Source of the DNA: Clavelina lepadiformis
Lineage: Eukaryota; Chordata; Ascidiacea; Aplousobranchia; Clavelinidae
Reading direction: 5' to 3'
DNA length: 64,000 bases
Assembly: GCF_947623445.1 (NCBI RefSeq)
Contig: NC_135247.1
Coordinates: forward strand, 4,094,501 to 4,158,500
Part shown: positions 34,601 to 45,110 of the stretch, piece after piece
How the letters are laid out: each line of letters starts with the position of its first letter
Numbering within the stretch: position 1 is the stretch's first letter
Notes under the pieces: generated by a model
What the model saw: the letters and a program-made list of their open reading frames with translations, nothing else
Databases searched by the model: none
Told to the model about the DNA's origin: nothing
Made by a program: the position numbers and the translations under genes

Positions 34601-35609
34601 TGTGAATACCACATACCGCGATGTTTCGTAACGTAGCCTATCTTATGTTTCATCACTACATTTTCTAAACTGATGTTAAATAGAGTAGTTAATTAGTAAT
34701 TTGTCCAAAGATATTCAACACGCAACATCCCTACAAGCAAATACATCCAACCGAACTGCCATTGAACTTCCAGAACCACAACATATTTCTACAGAAATAC
34801 CTGAAGTAAGCGCCCAGCGGAACCAAAGGCGAAGTCGTTTGTGAAATATTTAGAATCCTTAAACTTAAAGTGACGGACTTACGGTATCCTTTGGACCGCA
34901 TAGGTTACCCGTCAAACCGGTACTGTAGGCCTACTGGTTGGGCTATAGGCTGTCACCTATTAAGCTATTGGCACTTAGATCTATACAGCTGTAACAGATA
35001 CATTCAAATCATACGTGCTATACAGCAAGTATAGCTAAACTTATGAATTTGCCAATGTTGTCTGTGATTACGTATGACATCACAAGAGCGTTGATCTACT
35101 TCACAATTACGGCCAATTTTGCGATTTTCTTTACTATATATTCAGTGAGTAGTGTTCTTTCATATAAGATCTATTTGATTTTGGACTGGCCCTTCACCTT
35201 AATGTGTATAAAACCTTTCACGTTTCATGGCCCTAGTAACATATGCGGACATGTGGTGTTAAGAGCAATGTAACAATTAAATACTAATTTTCTTTTTTTG
35301 TTTTCGTAGACTTTATTTCCCTGGCGGGGGGTTTACAGCGGAACTCAAGTTCAAAGCATAGACCAGTCAACAGTGCTGCATTATTTGCCAGGCCCATCAA
35401 GTTTGAATCAGTCACAGAGTGAACAGAGTTTCACCGACGTTCAATCCATTCCAACTCTTTGCACTTTTGCGTCTAAAGACGGCGGCGAAAACAAAAATTT
35501 TGACAGTCGCTGTTTTTCGACAGCAGATGAAACTGTACAGACAAGAGATGAAGTTTTTTACGACCAGCTTTTTCAAGGGGGCTTTACTCGTGATATTAGT
35601 CATCAGTGA
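31625..35609 (+). CDS. T-box transcription factor, Tbx6-like (742 aa, ten exons)
   Basis: DNA-binding regulator; ascidian Tbx6 genes drive tail muscle and mesoderm specification. Exons are 31625-32181, 32312-32346, 32487-33017, 33229-33331, 33414-33515, 33659-33830, 34001-34232, 34406-34507, 34711-34805 and 35310-35609; the phases close exactly over 2229 bases. The T-box spans about residues 380-580: [92 protein letters not shown] and NPFAKGFRE. The long N-terminal region (1-379) is Ser/Thr/acid-rich without known domains. Exon 2 is only 35 bases, but it is required: exon 1 ends in phase 2 and exon 3 needs phase 1. The exon 3 donor is GC (CAG, then gcaagt). Both N- and C-terminal parts carry YLPGPS (residues 145-150 and 668-673). 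The T-box call is sure; the Tbx6 class rests on sequence feel, not a tree. Confidence 0.9.
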
Positions 35610-35821
35610 CCAAAATCGTTCCATAAGTGACCGGTAAGCATCATACAATTCACCGAGTGACCTCAAAAACGACTTGATACAGTGCTGTAGACGTGTCAGT
35701 GTGTTATTTTATTAGTTACTACTTCTGACATATATTACTATTGTGTTACCACTTCGTTAAATACCAATTGTTATATTATTTCACACATTGAGCTCATTTA
35801 ATTATTTGTAAAACATATTCA

Positions 35822-35827
35822 AATAAA
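35822..35827 (+). other. Poly(A) signal of the Tbx6-like gene
   Basis: AATAAA 213 bases after the stop codon. Confidence 0.5.
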
Positions 35828-35829
35828 CA

Positions 35830-38465
35830 GGTCCCAATGTTATAGCTTTCATTGCATTTAGACCAACCCAGCCTTGTGGCAAATCATATACAGTAAATGT
35901 AAGTTATGTAACCACGACGTTTTAAAGAACAGGTGACATTTGCCTTTCATGCAAGTATGCAATGACATGTAAAAGGACTTGTGCAGTAGTCGTCATCGAC
36001 ATGCGACGCTGTATTCTTTTTGAGAGTTCTTAAAAACTTGAACACTCAAGAATTAACTCAGTCAAGAAGATCTTCATTTTATGCGGTTCCAAAAAAAACA
36101 CATGGAATCTAGAGTCAGGAATTTACGATTTGACGACTGGCAACAAAGCGACACAAATCTACTTTTTTAAAAGCTCACACAGAAATATAATCATAGTTGC
36201 ACATGACCACGATTAGTTGTTTTATTCGAGACAGGATTGATGCTAAAATAAAATTTACAGTGATTTTTTTACTTTTAGTTGACAAAACAGCAAACATTAG
36301 AATCCCTGTTAGCTCTTCATCGATGATTGTTCAAAGGCTCGAGGGTATTGATCCTGAATGCATAATTGATAGAACTAAAAGGGACTGCGTAATGACAAAT
36401 CCGGGCTTGACATAACGTAAAAAATATCTACAAAGTTTCTAATGAAGGGCATCTGCTGCACATTGCATGATCACAAAATGAATAGCAAAACCTTCTAGAA
36501 ATCACCACGGAAGCTACGAAAAATTGGTAGCCAGATCTAGAAAAAAATTTAAGAGTCTAAAACTCTAAAACATCAAAGAACAAACACTTATCTTAGAGTA
36601 AACTGTTACCAGCGCTGAGTGTACAGTAGACCTGTAATGCATAGAAAAATACGTAACATAAGTTGCAAGGTTGCATTATTGCAAATATTACGTAATCAGT
36701 GTAATCCAGTCAGTCAGCGATAAAATATCAATGAAGGAATAACAATCAGGCAAACTGTGTTATACAGAGCACGACCGAAAGATACTTTCTATGGGAGTAA
36801 AATATTGAAAAAATGCGCTTAACACGCTTCGCTTTTGACAAACCCTGAGAAACTACTCTCTCTCCATGGGTGTTTCTTTGCAACTATAAAATGCTTTCTC
36901 GCAAGAAGCAGTTCACGCATGGATACGTATGAGCGATCGATCTCGATTTATTGTCGGATAGTGGCAATGGAGTGAAGGGCGTTTTCAGGCAAGACTTGTA
37001 TCACACAGCAAACGAATGCTTGTATATGTAAAGACAAGTTTGGGTACTTACAGTAAGCGCAGGCGGGAAGGGTAGAATTTGTCAATTACTTGACAACATC
37101 CGCATCACGCCCAGGTTTTTGACAAAGACTGAATAGTAATGCTAGCAATGTACTGTAGTTTGTTCGCGTCAACCGTTACAGCCTAGATATAAAAAAAATG
37201 CTGTTGCAATCATTTTGCCAGCGTGGTAAGGTTAATGCGGCAACCATTTCACTGTTGTGATGTTATGAAGGCATAAGATAAGAATTTTTGAAATTAACCT
37301 TGAATGCATTTTAGTAGAATTTCTTTTTAGATGCATTGTTTTTCCGAAGAATACAAAATCATTTTTGCAGTCTTTTAGAATTCTACGTAAAACTAAACAC
37401 TATTTTTCTTGTTAGTAAAGATAAGCTACTGTAAGTGGAGATTGGCAAATCAAATTATAGAGTAGTTATATAGAATTTAAATCTTATGTTCAGTCTGTAC
37501 AGCGTTTTTGCACAACCAGCAGTGTAATTCATGGTTCTAGTGGCGAAAGACGCGAAAGTTGTGTTTGTCTGTTTTTCTTTACGTTTTCTACAATGGCTAG
37601 TGAAGTGAAGTGTCCTATTTAATAACTTGGTCTTCTTATGGGACCGACTTGTGGGAAATACTTCAAAGATGGCCAATCAATAAAATGTCTAAATACATTG
37701 TTATTGGAAACTTTTCGCTGCTAACCTCGCATGATCATCTGAACCAACATATAAACCGTTGAGAAAATCCCTTTTGCGCCAGCGGGTAGAAAGGCGAAGT
37801 ACAAACCAATATAATTTGCTCACGCCAAGCGGGGCATGTTAGTGGAACAACTAAAAGAATGGTGGACATGAACGTTAGTGGAATACGTCATGAGAAAGAG
37901 CTATACAATAAGTGATAACGTACTTGCCAAAGGCCGAAATGAAAGCGAAGAGTGCAGCTATTATGCCATGCTTGCCCTATCAGCAGTTGTCAACGTAAAT
38001 AACGCCCTTTATCGTTTTAAGTGGAAGAAAGCGGAGAGTGCAACTCGTTAAAAAGAAGAACTAATAAAAGACAAGTGCCCATGAGAACGTACACTTTGAA
38101 ATGTGGCTACCCTAAAGCCCTTGAGAAACGTAGCCGCAAGCAATAACACTTTGACAAAAGGAAGTGAGAGAAAACTATCGACTATGCAGAGTAGCTCATG
38201 TTGAAATTACTCAGTTGAATGTAATTCATGGCTAGTTAATTAGAATAAAAATTAGAATGTGATTCCGTAGTGCAGCAAAATAGGAAAGCTGCATTTTTAA
38301 TGTCATGGATATAAGTACGAAAATTATGATAAACTTCGTTTCACATTCGGCCTGGGAATGTAACAACAAAAGAGCGGTAGTCTATTGACTGTTTCACAGA
38401 GTGTGTAAGGAAACGTCAAGTTCTAAGTCATAAAGTTGTGGTAAACGCTACGCTATCTATGCTCT
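35830..38465. other. Intergenic, no gene recognised
   Basis: AT-rich with only short chance open frames on both strands. A TATAAAA-like string lies near 36886 but no coding sequence follows it. Confidence 0.4.
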
Positions 38466-38469
38466 ATAC

Positions 38470-38698
38470 CAGGGGTGGGCAACATACGGCCCGCGGACAG
38501 TTTCCGGTCTTACATGATAATATGGCCTGCGGCCACATTCTGCCGCAATCCCTGTATTGCGTCACTGAATAAGTCCAAGTTTGCCAACCTGAGAAAGATG
38601 GCCATAAATCTACTTGTTCTGTTCGGGTCTACATACATTTATGAGCAAACATTTTCGACCATGAACATTAATAAGACAAAGCTGCGTTCCAATCTATT
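38470..38698 (+). mobile_element. hAT (Charlie-like) transposon remnant: terminal repeat fused to transposase C-terminus
   Basis: Starts CAGGGGTGGGCAACATACGG with ccgcgg close by, the typical Charlie-type hAT end. About 110 bases further on, the plus strand encodes the hAT dimerisation block (FANLRKMAINLLVLFGSTY, EQTFSTMNINKTKLRSNL) as found in ZBED5, SCAND3 and GTF2IRD2-type proteins. The rest of the transposase and the second inverted end are missing, so this is an internally deleted and truncated remnant. The right limit coincides with the start of the repeat at 38699. Confidence 0.75.
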
Positions 38699-38811
38699 CA
38701 GAGTGAACAGTCTAAAAGCTAACGGTAACCTAAGCCAAATGCATGAAGCTTTTCCTGTAACTAATGGATTTATAGAACATAGTAGCTCAGCAATAAACGA
38801 TGCAGGAAGTA
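38699..38811 (+). repeat. Copy of the repeat found at 43013-43205, with internal deletion
   Basis: Opens gtgaacagtctaaaagctaa and ends agctcagcaataaacgatgc, matching 43013-43205 almost base for base but lacking about 80-100 internal bases (after gtaactaatggatttatag). Confidence 0.85.
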
Positions 38812-39504
38812 ACTAACACTTTAAATACGTTATTTTAAAGTAAAGCCATTGTAAAATACCCACATAGCTTGAAACGTAGTTAACACTACATATCAAAGCT
38901 ATTAAAAAACGACGCCAATAAAGAAGCAAATGTTATAAGAGAATTCAAACCCGACATACCCATTGTTTTCAGAATATGAGATTATAATTCAAGTCGTCGG
39001 GTTGGAGTTGCAGCGATACCACAACCAACACTGGGATATCGGAAACAATTAACCGCGTATAAAGCTGTTGAACAAGAATTGCAAAGCACAAAAGTACCGC
39101 CCGGCATTTAAAACGCATTTCACTGGTTTGCAAAATGTGAGTGTATGAGCAATGCTCATCAAGCAAGTAAAAACAGAACACGACAATCTATCCTACTGAT
39201 GAACTAGATTCAAATTTATCACTTTTCACCGGGCAAGCAGCTTATACGGTTTCTGTGTCAATTATAGATAATGCGCTCCTTTGCGAGTGTCTGAAAGTGA
39301 GACGTAATATTTATTTGCAGTATAAATTATGTACGTTTCGCTTGACTGAATAAAATCCAAACATTGCTCAACTCCATGTCGTCGTCATAATGTCTTAAAG
39401 GGTTTAGGTTCTTAAATAAAACATGAGTTTACATAAAGAAGATTTGTGTTATTATATTGCTTGGAACCACCCTTCTTGTATTGCAGAATTTACAGGCTTG
39501 TCCA

Positions 39505-39552
39505 TGGGAATGGGATTCCCACGGGAATCCCATGGGATGGGATGGGATGGGA
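39505..39552 (+). repeat. (GGGAT)n array with palindromic flank
   Basis: atgggatgggatgggatggg preceded by a gggattcccacgggaatccc palindrome. Four G3 runs with two-base loops satisfy the G-quadruplex pattern. Confidence 0.7.
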
Positions 39553-39787
39553 CAGCACGAATTGCAATTCCCATGGCATTGAAAATTTGCTAAATGAGCA
39601 CAGTGACTCGGAATATGAGTACCAATGATAATAAATTGTCATAGATAGACAACTTTTCTGAACTTTAAAGTTAACAAAGTCAATAAATTTTGTCGTTTTG
39701 TATCTCTCTTTGTACATGTAGTCAATTCTAATAGACATTAGACTTAAATTTCCATAAATTTAATAACATTTATTGAATTGTATTTTG

Positions 39788-39842
39788 ATGGGATGGCATG
39801 GGATGGGATGGGATGGGACAGGCATGAATTGCTATGGGGTGG
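39788..39842 (+). repeat. Second (GGGAT)n array
   Basis: Same pentamer about 270 bases downstream of the first, followed by a similar tail (gggacaggcatgaattgc against gggacagcacgaattgc). The two arrays are therefore related as a diverged direct repeat. Confidence 0.65.
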
Positions 39843-40192
39843 GAATTTAGCTAATATTGTCCGTAGAAAGTAAAAATTTCCGTTTGCTTTACATTAAAGT
39901 TTTGCAATCATTTTTGTGGCAAAGACCATCACAGAGTATTGCGGTTATAAATTTAAGGTGCCAATATATGAAAGCTGGTTGAAAACTGTAGCGTTTTGCA
40001 ATATACAAATGTTTTACTTATATATAAATATAAGTTTTTGACCAGTGCTTTCGTAATAAAATTACTTATGCTTTAAATAATGACGAAATACTGTGTTTTA
40101 CTGTTTGAAGATAGTTTCTGTGCATTAAGTACATTTGCTGATAGTTTAAATTACTCCTTGAAGCGAAAGAAGACTGTTTTTGTAAAAGAGCA

Positions 40193-41328
40193 ATGGAGGT
40201 GAGAGCAGAACTTAACACATATGGTTCGTGTTAAAACATGTTACACGAGATCGGTTTTAAATTAAGCAACAGATTTGTAAAAAATAATGGTTTGTTGTCG
40301 CGTGCTACAAACTGGTTTCATTTACAATGAAGATGAAATACAATCCCGACGCTTCACCACCAAACTACCAACCTGGTATGCAACCTGGTATGCAACCCGG
40401 TATGCAACCTGGACAACCGTTATTGCAGCAGCCTTACCAACAACCGATGATGCATCAACCTCAACCAACCGTTGTAGTTCAACAACCAACAACAACGACT
40501 GTCACGGTAGTAACACAGAACCAAGCTACAAACCAGTGGAATTCTGGAATTTGCGACTGTTTCCAGGATGTCAAAAGCTGTAAGTAAATGTTGTTAATTC
40601 GTGAGGTTTACTAAAAATAAAATCGTGAGTGAAATAATTTTTGACTAGATTATTTTAAACCTGACTTTTGCGTTGGTTGTCAAGGTTAATATAAAGAAAC
40701 TAAATTTCGTAAATTAATGGAATAGTATCCATAATTTCCAACGTGTCCTCCCTTTCAAGAAATCTATTGCATTGTGGATTGATACTTTTCATCTCACGCA
40801 AACTCAATTAGTTCATCACCTTTTTGGTAGGTTTGTGCAGCCTTTTTCTGGGAAACTGTTACTTCGCAACTATTGCTAGCAGAATGGGAGAAAACTGCTG
40901 CGTGGGATGTTCCGGTTTCGCTGCAGGTTGTGTGCCAGGAGGTCACTTAGCCATGCGGGCAAGATTCCGTGGAACACACAACATACAGGTAAAAGACGAT
41001 GAACTTTAATTAACAATAACAAGCTGAAATGAATCGGGACTTGCTTCCAGCGAACAAATGACTTGTGTTGTACGTCGCCTGCTAGACCTATTCACACAAC
41101 GATTACAACGTGATAATCTCCGTTATTACTTAGTAGATATTAAAGTTGACATGGTAGCAAGGCAGCGACTGAGTATAGTACAGTACTGTGTTGACAACTT
41201 CATTTTTATTGCACTGTATTTAGGGTGACATTTGCAACGACTGCTGCATGATGTGCTTTTGTTTGCCATGCGCAATGTGTCAGCTTTCTCGTGAGATGGA
41301 TCGCCTCGGTTATACTCAAAACTGCTAA
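40193..41328 (+). CDS. PLAC8-family (cornifelin-like) Cys-rich protein, copy 1 (171 aa)
   Basis: Exons 40193-40198 (only ATG GAG), 40333-40579, 40831-40988 and 41224-41328; the phases close. The tiny first exon is inferred because ATGGAG followed by gtgaga and about 110 upstream bases are partly conserved in copy 2, where no ATG exists at the alternative start used by copy 1 (40327). The N-terminal third is Pro/Gln-rich (MEMKYNPDASPPNYQPGM, then GMQP repeats and QQPTTTTVTVVTQNQ). The PLAC8 domain follows: ICDCFQDVKSCL, GNCYFATIASRMGENCCVGC, GCVPGGHLAMRARFR, CNDCCMMCFCLPCAMCQLSR and a final REMDRLGYTQNC. PLAC8 proteins are small, Cys-rich and often membrane- or envelope-associated; the molecular role here is unknown. 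The ATG at 40327 remains an alternative start. Confidence 0.85.
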
Positions 41329-43012
41329 TATGGATGAATGTGTTTGCATGTTAAATGTTTTACCTCATGCCATACAGAATTGCGTACATCTACGATTTCA
41401 CGATTAACCTAACAATGTATGCAGTACATGACAACCCTATCATATCACAATAACCTTAACTAATTGTACTCTATATTAATTTTAAACAGCATTGTAAGTG
41501 AGTAAACTTTGTCTGTACTGGAAAACGTGCCATATATATAACTGCCTTTTATGAAAATTTTTGCCTAAATAGTTTGTTTCGGTTGCCTTTTGGCTTCTAC
41601 TAAATACAGAAACTAAGCCTACCTTTGACGGTGAGTTTGTCCAACGATTATATACCAATGCATTTCCATTTCATTCAGGTTAAACGATGTTCTGTGTTCG
41701 TCTTTGTCGCAATGTAAATGTTTTAAAACATGTTTCTGCCTAAATAATTACAAATTTAGCCTGCTAGGTAATAAACCAGCAGTGAAAGTGTAAGTCAATA
41801 ACAACAGGTTTTTACTGAAATTTGTCGTGAATAACCTATTACAGCCTACCGTTTACGTTTAAAATAAACATGCTTTAACATGAGGACAAAAAATGTTTTT
41901 ATGGAATTATTTTATTTGTAATTACTACTATTGAATTAATTTATTTGGAATTTTATGGAATTATTTTACACGATATGTATATTATAGAAATGAATGCAAT
42001 GCTAATACGAGGTACTATGGCTGTCACTTATGATTAGAAAAAGACGCACAATTAATTATAAGAGATGTGCTGACGTCTTTTAGAGTAAAAACGGCATAAG
42101 TTATTCATTACTTTTTGTCCAACAGGAAACAAGCAAACCAAAAACAAGGAACAACCCGACTAGGCGACTACCATCCAATAATTTCATTGCTTATCCAATT
42201 TCGCGTTATGCATTTAAGCATTTGTATATAGGCATTTCTCAAGGTGCTTGGCTTTTAACATTCTTGCTTGATAGAGATTACTTGCAATTGTATTCTAAAT
42301 TTAATTCATCACTAAAAACATCTGTAGATACATTGGATTGAACTGCATTGAAGACAACCGCATTGCACAGCTGCCAACTGTGCGACGTTGAACACCCACT
42401 TTTGTTGAGTGTTAAATCCCAACGAACAGTGCTATTTCTTATATGATATTGCTATAGCTGTCAGTCTAATGTGGGTATAATGTAACGTAAATGACTTACG
42501 GAAAACGTTAAAAAGCAAAGCAATGAGTTAAAAGAAAGGCTTGCCTTAAACGCCACATCAAAAAATGACGTTCCATTTCACGCCAGACAAAACATATGAA
42601 ACACATGAAATTTTTTTATTAGTATACAAGTACTAATGAAACTATCTCGACAGTTATTTCATCAAATCGTTAACGGTCTTCTAATGAACGTTGCGTGATC
42701 AAAAGTTGGTTGAGTTTCCACTGATTTTGATTTTAAAAAAAATAGAAAAAAAAAAAAAACAGGGAATCTGAATGTAGAACAAAAAGAGCTAATAAAAGAA
42801 TCCACTTCATTTCGAAATAATGCCAGCGGTTTGCTTTTTCTCATATTTCCAAAACGAATGTTTTGCCCTAAATAGATGATGATAATTAGTAAAATACCAA
42901 TTTTGGACATTGTCTAACATTCACAATCATTAAAGAAGGGAAACAAAACGCAAGAAGAAAAACAAGGAGCAAGATCTTTATCTCGTTTTAATCAATTATT
43001 CCCTAAAGTGAA
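41329..43012. other. Downstream part of PLAC8 unit 1
   Basis: Non-coding. Segments at 42693-42790 and 42880-42990 match 45611-45710 and 45880-45960 downstream of copy 2 (for example ttttggacattgtctaacat against ttttggacgtggtccaacat). The tandem unit therefore extends well beyond the gene. A long A run lies at 42735-42760. Confidence 0.6.
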
Positions 43013-43205
43013 CAGTCTAAAAGCTAACGGTAACCTAAGCCATAAATAAATGCATGAAGCTTTTCCTGTAACTAATGGATTTATAGCACTTGTTGAATTT
43101 GCTAAACAGCCTACGGAAGTTACAATGTTAAGTTTTTCATTAGAAAGAAACCAAGTTGTCCAAGCCTGGGAACATAGTAGCTCAGCAATAAACGATGCAA
43201 CATTT
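43013..43205 (+). repeat. Repeat closing PLAC8 unit 1
   Basis: Full-length version of the element at 38699-38811. A decayed relative near 45985-46015 (acctaagccattaacaaata) ends unit 2. Both strands have open frames of about 60-70 codons here, without recognisable similarity. Confidence 0.7.
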
Positions 43206-43694
43206 ATCAACTTTAACTTACGTTTGCATATAAGTGATTAGCGGAATTGTATTTGTTCTTAATACAAATAACATATAAACATATAAGAAAAATGTGTAAT
43301 AGCAAATTTAACTTTGAATATTCGGTCTAAGGGGCAAAGTTGTTTTCACAAGACTTTCATGCCCTTGACTCGGTAACAAACGTGACTATATTGTTACTAT
43401 ATTTATTCTTGTACCTGGGATGACATCTTAAAGTCGAACGGATTCCCATTTTTTTTCTTGATAAGTAAATTCTTTTATTTTCTTCTTAATCTAAATAAGC
43501 GAACACTGAACAGTGACACTGATATCACGGTTCGCGCTTAGAGAAGCTGTTAGTTTCTTCATGATATTGCTTGATCATTGAAACAATAACGACTTTACTG
43601 CATTTTTGGAATAAAATTTTTGTGCTTTAAGGACGTCTGTCGATAGTTTAAATTACTGTTTGAACTGCAAAAAGGCTGATTTTGAAAAAGAACC

Positions 43695-45110
43695 ATGGAG
43701 GTGAGAGCAAAACTTCACTGGAATAGGTCGTATTACACCATATAACTAGAGGCCAGTGTTGAACTGAGCAAGTGTTTTGCAAAAAAATATTGGTCGAATA
43801 ACGCGTGTTCGATTAACACAAATTGGCCTTTTTATAACGAAGGTGAAATACAATCCTGACGCATCACCACCAAACTATCAACCTGGTATGCAACCCCAAA
43901 TTGGACAACAGCAATTTCAGCAACCGATGATGCAACAACCTCAACCAACCGTTGTAGTTCAGCAACCAACAACAACGACTGTCACGGTAGTAACACAGAA
44001 CCAAATTAAAAACCAGTGGAGTTCTGAACTTTGCGACTGTTTCCAGGACATTAAAAGCTGTAAGTAAATAGGCTACTGTTAATTCGTAAGATTTTACCGT
44101 ACAAGCGTATATTATTACGAAATTTTATAAAAGAAAATTGTGATAAAACTATTCTAAGTCTAAATTCTCATTCCGAATTTCAGGCTTAATCTGATAAATC
44201 TTGAACTTTAAAAATAGATAATGAAGTGTGATTGCTCATAATTTCCAACGTGGTAAACGTTTCAAGAAATGTATTATATAATACTTTGATATACTTTTCA
44301 CCTCACGCAAACTCAGTTAGTTCGTCGTTTTCTGGACAGGTTGTTGTACATTCTTTCTGGGAAACTGTTACTACGCAACTATTGCTAGCAGAATGGGAGA
44401 AAACTGCTGCGTGGGATTTTGTGGTTACCCTGAAGGTTGTGTGCCAGGAGGTCACCTAGCCTTGCGGTCAAGATTCCGTGGAACACACAACATACAGGTA
44501 AAAGACGATTAATTTTAATCAACAAGCCCTTCATGAAATGAATCGGGGTTCGCACCCATGAAACAAGGCTTCTACGTAACTTGCCAGAGCTAGAGAGTAA
44601 ACACAGAAACAAGAAATATAGGCCAATATCTTGTCCCACTTTTACAGTAAAACTTGTAGTAACTTCAAAATCTAAACAATCAAAACCGTCATTTATTCAA
44701 AAAGCAAAATTGTTTTGGTTGAAAATCAGTCAAAATGAATGAATAAAAGTCATAACTTTCAAATCGAATTTTCTTTAAAAAGAGTCGTTTGAATTTGAAA
44801 CTTTGACACTCAAAATTTTTTAAGTTTAGCGAAATTTTGATTCACCCACAAACTTCAGTTATCGATACGAAGCAAAGTTTGAGCTATCGGTGAGGTTGAT
44901 TTCACTGTGACATAGTCATAGCAATAGATATTAAAGTTGACAAGGTTGCAAGGCAGGGCATTGGATTTATTACTGTGCTGATAACTTCATTTTTATTTCA
45001 TTTAGCGTGACATTTGTAACGACTGTTGCATCGTATCTTTCTGCTTGCCCTGCTCGATGTGTCAGCTTTCTCGTGAGATGGATCGCCTCGGTTATACTCC
45101 GAACTGCTAA
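43695..45110 (+). CDS. PLAC8-family (cornifelin-like) Cys-rich protein, copy 2 (161 aa)
   Basis: Exons 43695-43700 (ATG GAG), 43843-44059, 44340-44497 and 45006-45110. The second exon begins GTG AAA TAC, so the start must come from the six-base first exon, giving MEVKYNPDASPPNYQPGM. It has a single QPGM where copy 1 has four, then QPQIGQQQFQQPMMQQPQ. The Cys-rich domain reads LCDCFQDIKSCCCTFFLGNC, RMGENCCVGFCGYPEGCVPG and CNDCCIVSFCLPCSMCQLSR, ending GYTPNC. It is a tandem paralogue of 40193-41328, with the last exon nearly identical. Intron 3 is about 270 bases longer than in copy 1 because of extra A/T-rich sequence at about 44640-44900. Confidence 0.87.

Larger units (their letters stand above)
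38812..40192. other. Intergenic with two pentanucleotide arrays
   Basis: Apart from the (GGGAT)n arrays listed separately, no gene is seen. The last 110 bases are the presumed PLAC8 promoter; the string gatagtttaaattact (40140-40155) is shared with the second PLAC8 copy (43642-43657). Confidence 0.45.

Noticed and set aside
40287-40583. 98-codon frame overlapping PLAC8 exon 2 (WYATWYATRYATW)
   Set aside because: Shadow of the QPGM repeat in another frame.
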